The notes beneath the pieces are model-generated. The model saw nothing but the letters and a program-made list of their open reading frames with translations, was not told where the DNA came from and did not search any database. A program made the position numbers and the translations under genes. Shown one piece after another: positions 6,882 through 8,336 of a stretch of DNA of 8,336 bases. Within the stretch, counting starts at the first letter, position 1, and every line of letters begins with the position of its first letter. The stretch comes from Acetofilamentum sp. (GTDB taxonomy: Bacteria; Bacteroidota; Bacteroidia; Bacteroidales; DTU049), in assembly GCA_020720525.1 (NCBI GenBank), contig DYON01000114.1, positions 1 to 8,336 on the forward strand. The letters are read 5' to 3'.

Positions 6882-7970
6882 CTACGAAAAATCCTGATTT
6901 CTCCTTCGTGGAACAAAGCCCGACCCAACAATGAGTTGTTGCATTTCGTTGGCATCGAGTCGGTATGCTGCACCGGCCGACGAAACCACGTTTTCTTCAA
7001 TCATGATGCTGCCAAGGTCGTTGGCTCCTGCCCACAGGCAAACAGCAGCTGTGGTTTTTCCAACTGTGAGCCACGAAGCCTGAATATTGGGAATATTGTT
7101 GAGCAACAATCGGCTTAATGCGATAAGCCTGATATACGCAATTGGGCTGGGGAAGTCTTTCACAAGTCCTTTTTTTTGCAAAGTGGTGTTATCGCCATAA
7201 AAAGGCCAAGGAATGAACGATACAAAACCGGGCGCAAAGTCGGGTTTTTCGCTTTGCAAATCGCGGATTCGAATCAGGTGCTCTATGCGTTCGGCTGGTG
7301 TTTCAACATGTCCAAACATCATGGTGCCCGATGTTACCAATCCCAAACGATGTGCAACGCGCATCACTTCGAGCCACGAATAGCTGCTTATTTTTGAAGG
7401 CGAAACAATATTTCGAACGCGGTCGCTTAATATTTCGGCTCCAGCACCCGGAAGGCTATCGAGGCCCGATTTCACCAGCGCATCGAGTACATTTTGGTGT
7501 GGCATGTTTTCGGTTCGAGCAATATAATCGACTTCCGCTGGACTCAGCGCATGAAGTTTTAAAAGGGGATATTCCGATTTCATCCAAGCAAAAAGCGAAG
7601 TGTAGAAATCGAGATTCAGCGCCGGATTGAGCCCACCTTGAAGCAGAAGTTGGTCGCCCCCAAGTCGGAAAAGCTCATCAATTTTCAGTCGGTATTCGTC
7701 GCGAGTGGTTACATAAGCATCGGCGCTGTTTATTGAGCAGCTAAAATTGCAGAAGCGGCAACCAGTGATGCAAACATTGGTTATGTTAACATTTCGATCG
7801 ATAATCCAACTCACATGATTGCTGGGGTGCAATTTCTTACGCATTTGGTGCGCAGCAATCATAAGCTGTTCGGTGGGAGCGTTGGCATAGAGCCATTCTG
7901 CTTCTTCAAAACCAATTAATTCATTGTTCAGAGGTTTCGAAAGAATATGTTGCAATTCGCTTTGTATCAT
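6882..7970 (-). CDS. mqnC: Cyclic dehypoxanthinyl futalosine synthase (radical SAM), menaquinone synthesis
   Basis: MqnC is a cytoplasmic radical SAM enzyme that cyclises dehypoxanthine futalosine in the futalosine pathway to menaquinone. At 362 residues it is full length for the family. The SAM-binding [4Fe-4S] cluster motif C-x3-C-x2-C is present as CITGCRFC (Cys67, Cys71, Cys74), just after IIDRNVNITNV. Further family blocks are LLLQGGLNP (108-116), PGAGAEIL (174-181), TMMFGHVET (216-224), FIPWPF (252-257) and GANDLGS (315-321). FIPWPF favours MqnC over the relatives MqnE and CofH, which as I recall differ at this block. The residue after the third Cys is Asn (CNF), where many MqnC proteins have Ala, and an extra Cys78 follows. 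The start at 7970 keeps the conserved N-terminal region (about 5-50), whereas the next Met (37) would remove most of it. The gene stands alone: no other mqn gene is in the window. A promoter box ends only five bases before the ATG. Confidence 0.92.
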   Translation of the reverse strand: MIQSELQHILSKPLNNELIGFEEAEWLYANAPTEQLMIAAHQMRKKLHPSNHVSWIIDRNVNITNVCITGCRFCNFSCSINSADAYVTTRDEYRLKIDELFRLGGDQLLLQGGLNPALNLDFYTSLFAWMKSEYPLLKLHALSPAEVDYIARTENMPHQNVLDALVKSGLDSLPGAGAEILSDRVRNIVSPSKISSYSWLEVMRVAHRLGLVTSGTMMFGHVETPAERIEHLIRIRDLQSEKPDFAPGFVSFIPWPFYGDNTTLQKKGLVKDFPSPIAYIRLIALSRLLLNNIPNIQASWLTVGKTTAAVCLWAGANDLGSIMIEENVVSSAGAAYRLDANEMQQLIVGSGFVPRRRNQDFS

Positions 7971-7975
7971 TAATG

Positions 7976-8002
7976 CAAAAGTACGAAAACCGCAGAAATC
8001 AA
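7976..8002 (-). promoter_or_regulatory. mqnC promoter: TTG, 16 bases, TACTTTTG
   Basis: On the minus strand TTG (8002-8000) is followed after 16 bases by TACTTTTG (7983-7976), a match to the Bacteroidetes -33 / -7 layout (usual spacing about 17-23). The -7 box ends five bases before the mqnC ATG. The transcript would therefore begin at or within a few bases of the start codon, leaving no room for a ribosome binding site. Confidence 0.5.
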
Positions 8003-8264
8003 GGTCTAAAATTGAAAACTTCTCAACTACAATAGCGGTTTTCTACAAAATTCTTTAAACCTGCTGACGAGAAATTGTAACTTAAAACTTTATAGAACAA
8101 TAATGATTTATAATGAATGTTTTTGGCTCTAATCTGTATTTGTGTGTTTAGTTGTCAAGTTTCATTTCGATGCGTTGTTAAAAGCGAAAACAAAAATAAC
8201 CACGAATTAACGAATTATTTTATTCTGCATCGTACTTCCCCTCCTAATTATATCGAATGTTTCA

Positions 8265-8290
8265 CCACGAATAAGCATCCCAATTCGTGG
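8265..8290. repeat. Small hairpin with CCACGAAT / ATTCGTGG arms
   Basis: CCACGAAT (8265-8272) pairs with ATTCGTGG (8283-8290) around a 10-base loop. The left arm is repeated directly at 8200-8207 within CCACGAATTAACGAATTA, a type of intergenic repeat I recall from Bacteroidetes, and CCACGAA also occurs in the hairpin at 46-54. Function unknown; it may be repeat debris or a terminator for a gene to the right. Confidence 0.4.
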
Positions 8291-8336
8291 AGGCTGTCTC
8301 AAAAGTCTCGCTTAGGCACAAACAGAACATTCCACC
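8291..8336. mobile_element. Possible end of an insertion sequence, cut by the window edge
   Basis: The sequence AGGCTGTCTCAAAAGTC (8291-8307) resembles terminal inverted repeats, with GGCTGTCTCAAAA at the tip, that I remember from insertion sequences of Bacteroidetes. If so, the element extends right, out of the window, and the hairpin ending at 8290 is flanking DNA. No transposase sequence and no second repeat can be seen here, so this is only a candidate. Confidence 0.35.

Larger units (their letters stand above)
7971..8336. other. Gene-free region upstream of mqnC
   Basis: I see no supported gene in these 366 bases. The first 32 hold the mqnC promoter. The middle (about 8010-8195) is AT-rich with nothing I recognise. 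From 8200 on there are two copies of CCACGAAT (8200-8207 and 8265-8272), the second part of a small hairpin, and the last bases resemble an insertion sequence end. Confidence 0.55.

Noticed and set aside
6882..7970. CofH (F420 synthesis) or MqnE instead of MqnC
   Set aside because: FIPWPF, TMMFGHVET and LLLQGGLNP together fit MqnC best, and no F420 genes are nearby.

Overview
The window looks chromosomal and comes from a member of the Bacteroidetes (Bacteroidota). The evidence is promoter boxes of the form TAnnTTTG placed correctly upstream of all three genes, absence of convincing Shine-Dalgarno sequences, moderate-to-low GC, AT-rich gaps carrying REP-like palindromes of a style common in this phylum, and proteins that read like Bacteroidetes versions of their families. 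The genus cannot be named from this sequence.

Layout: (1) 1-194, gap downstream of hppA with two hairpin-forming repeats, one of them the likely hppA terminator. (2) 195-2684, minus strand, a membrane-bound ion-pumping pyrophosphatase (hppA) of a divergent type with a lysine at the position linked to K+ independence. (3) 2685-3106, a 422-base divergent intergenic region with one promoter box for each flanking gene (both TACATTTG) and a small palindrome between them. (4) 3107-6781, plus strand, a 1224-residue sensor histidine kinase with about twelve membrane segments, three extracytoplasmic regions, HAMP, and an NtrY-like kinase core. (5) 6782-6881, a 100-base convergent gap with a perfect 15-bp inverted repeat. 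(6) 6882-7970, minus strand, mqnC, a radical SAM enzyme of the futalosine route to menaquinone, possibly made from a leaderless or nearly leaderless transcript. (7) 7971-8336, a gene-free tail with short palindromes and, at its right edge, a sequence resembling the end of an insertion sequence.

The three genes are each transcribed alone (hppA and the kinase divergent, the kinase and mqnC convergent), so they do not form an operon. Two of them bear on membrane energetics: HppA turns pyrophosphate hydrolysis into an ion gradient, and MqnC helps make the menaquinone used in respiration. The kinase could sense an envelope signal, but no response regulator lies in the window and no functional link is shown. 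I see no clear new multi-gene system; the most interesting points are the kinase architecture, the divergent pyrophosphatase motifs, the mqnC start region and the intergenic repeats.
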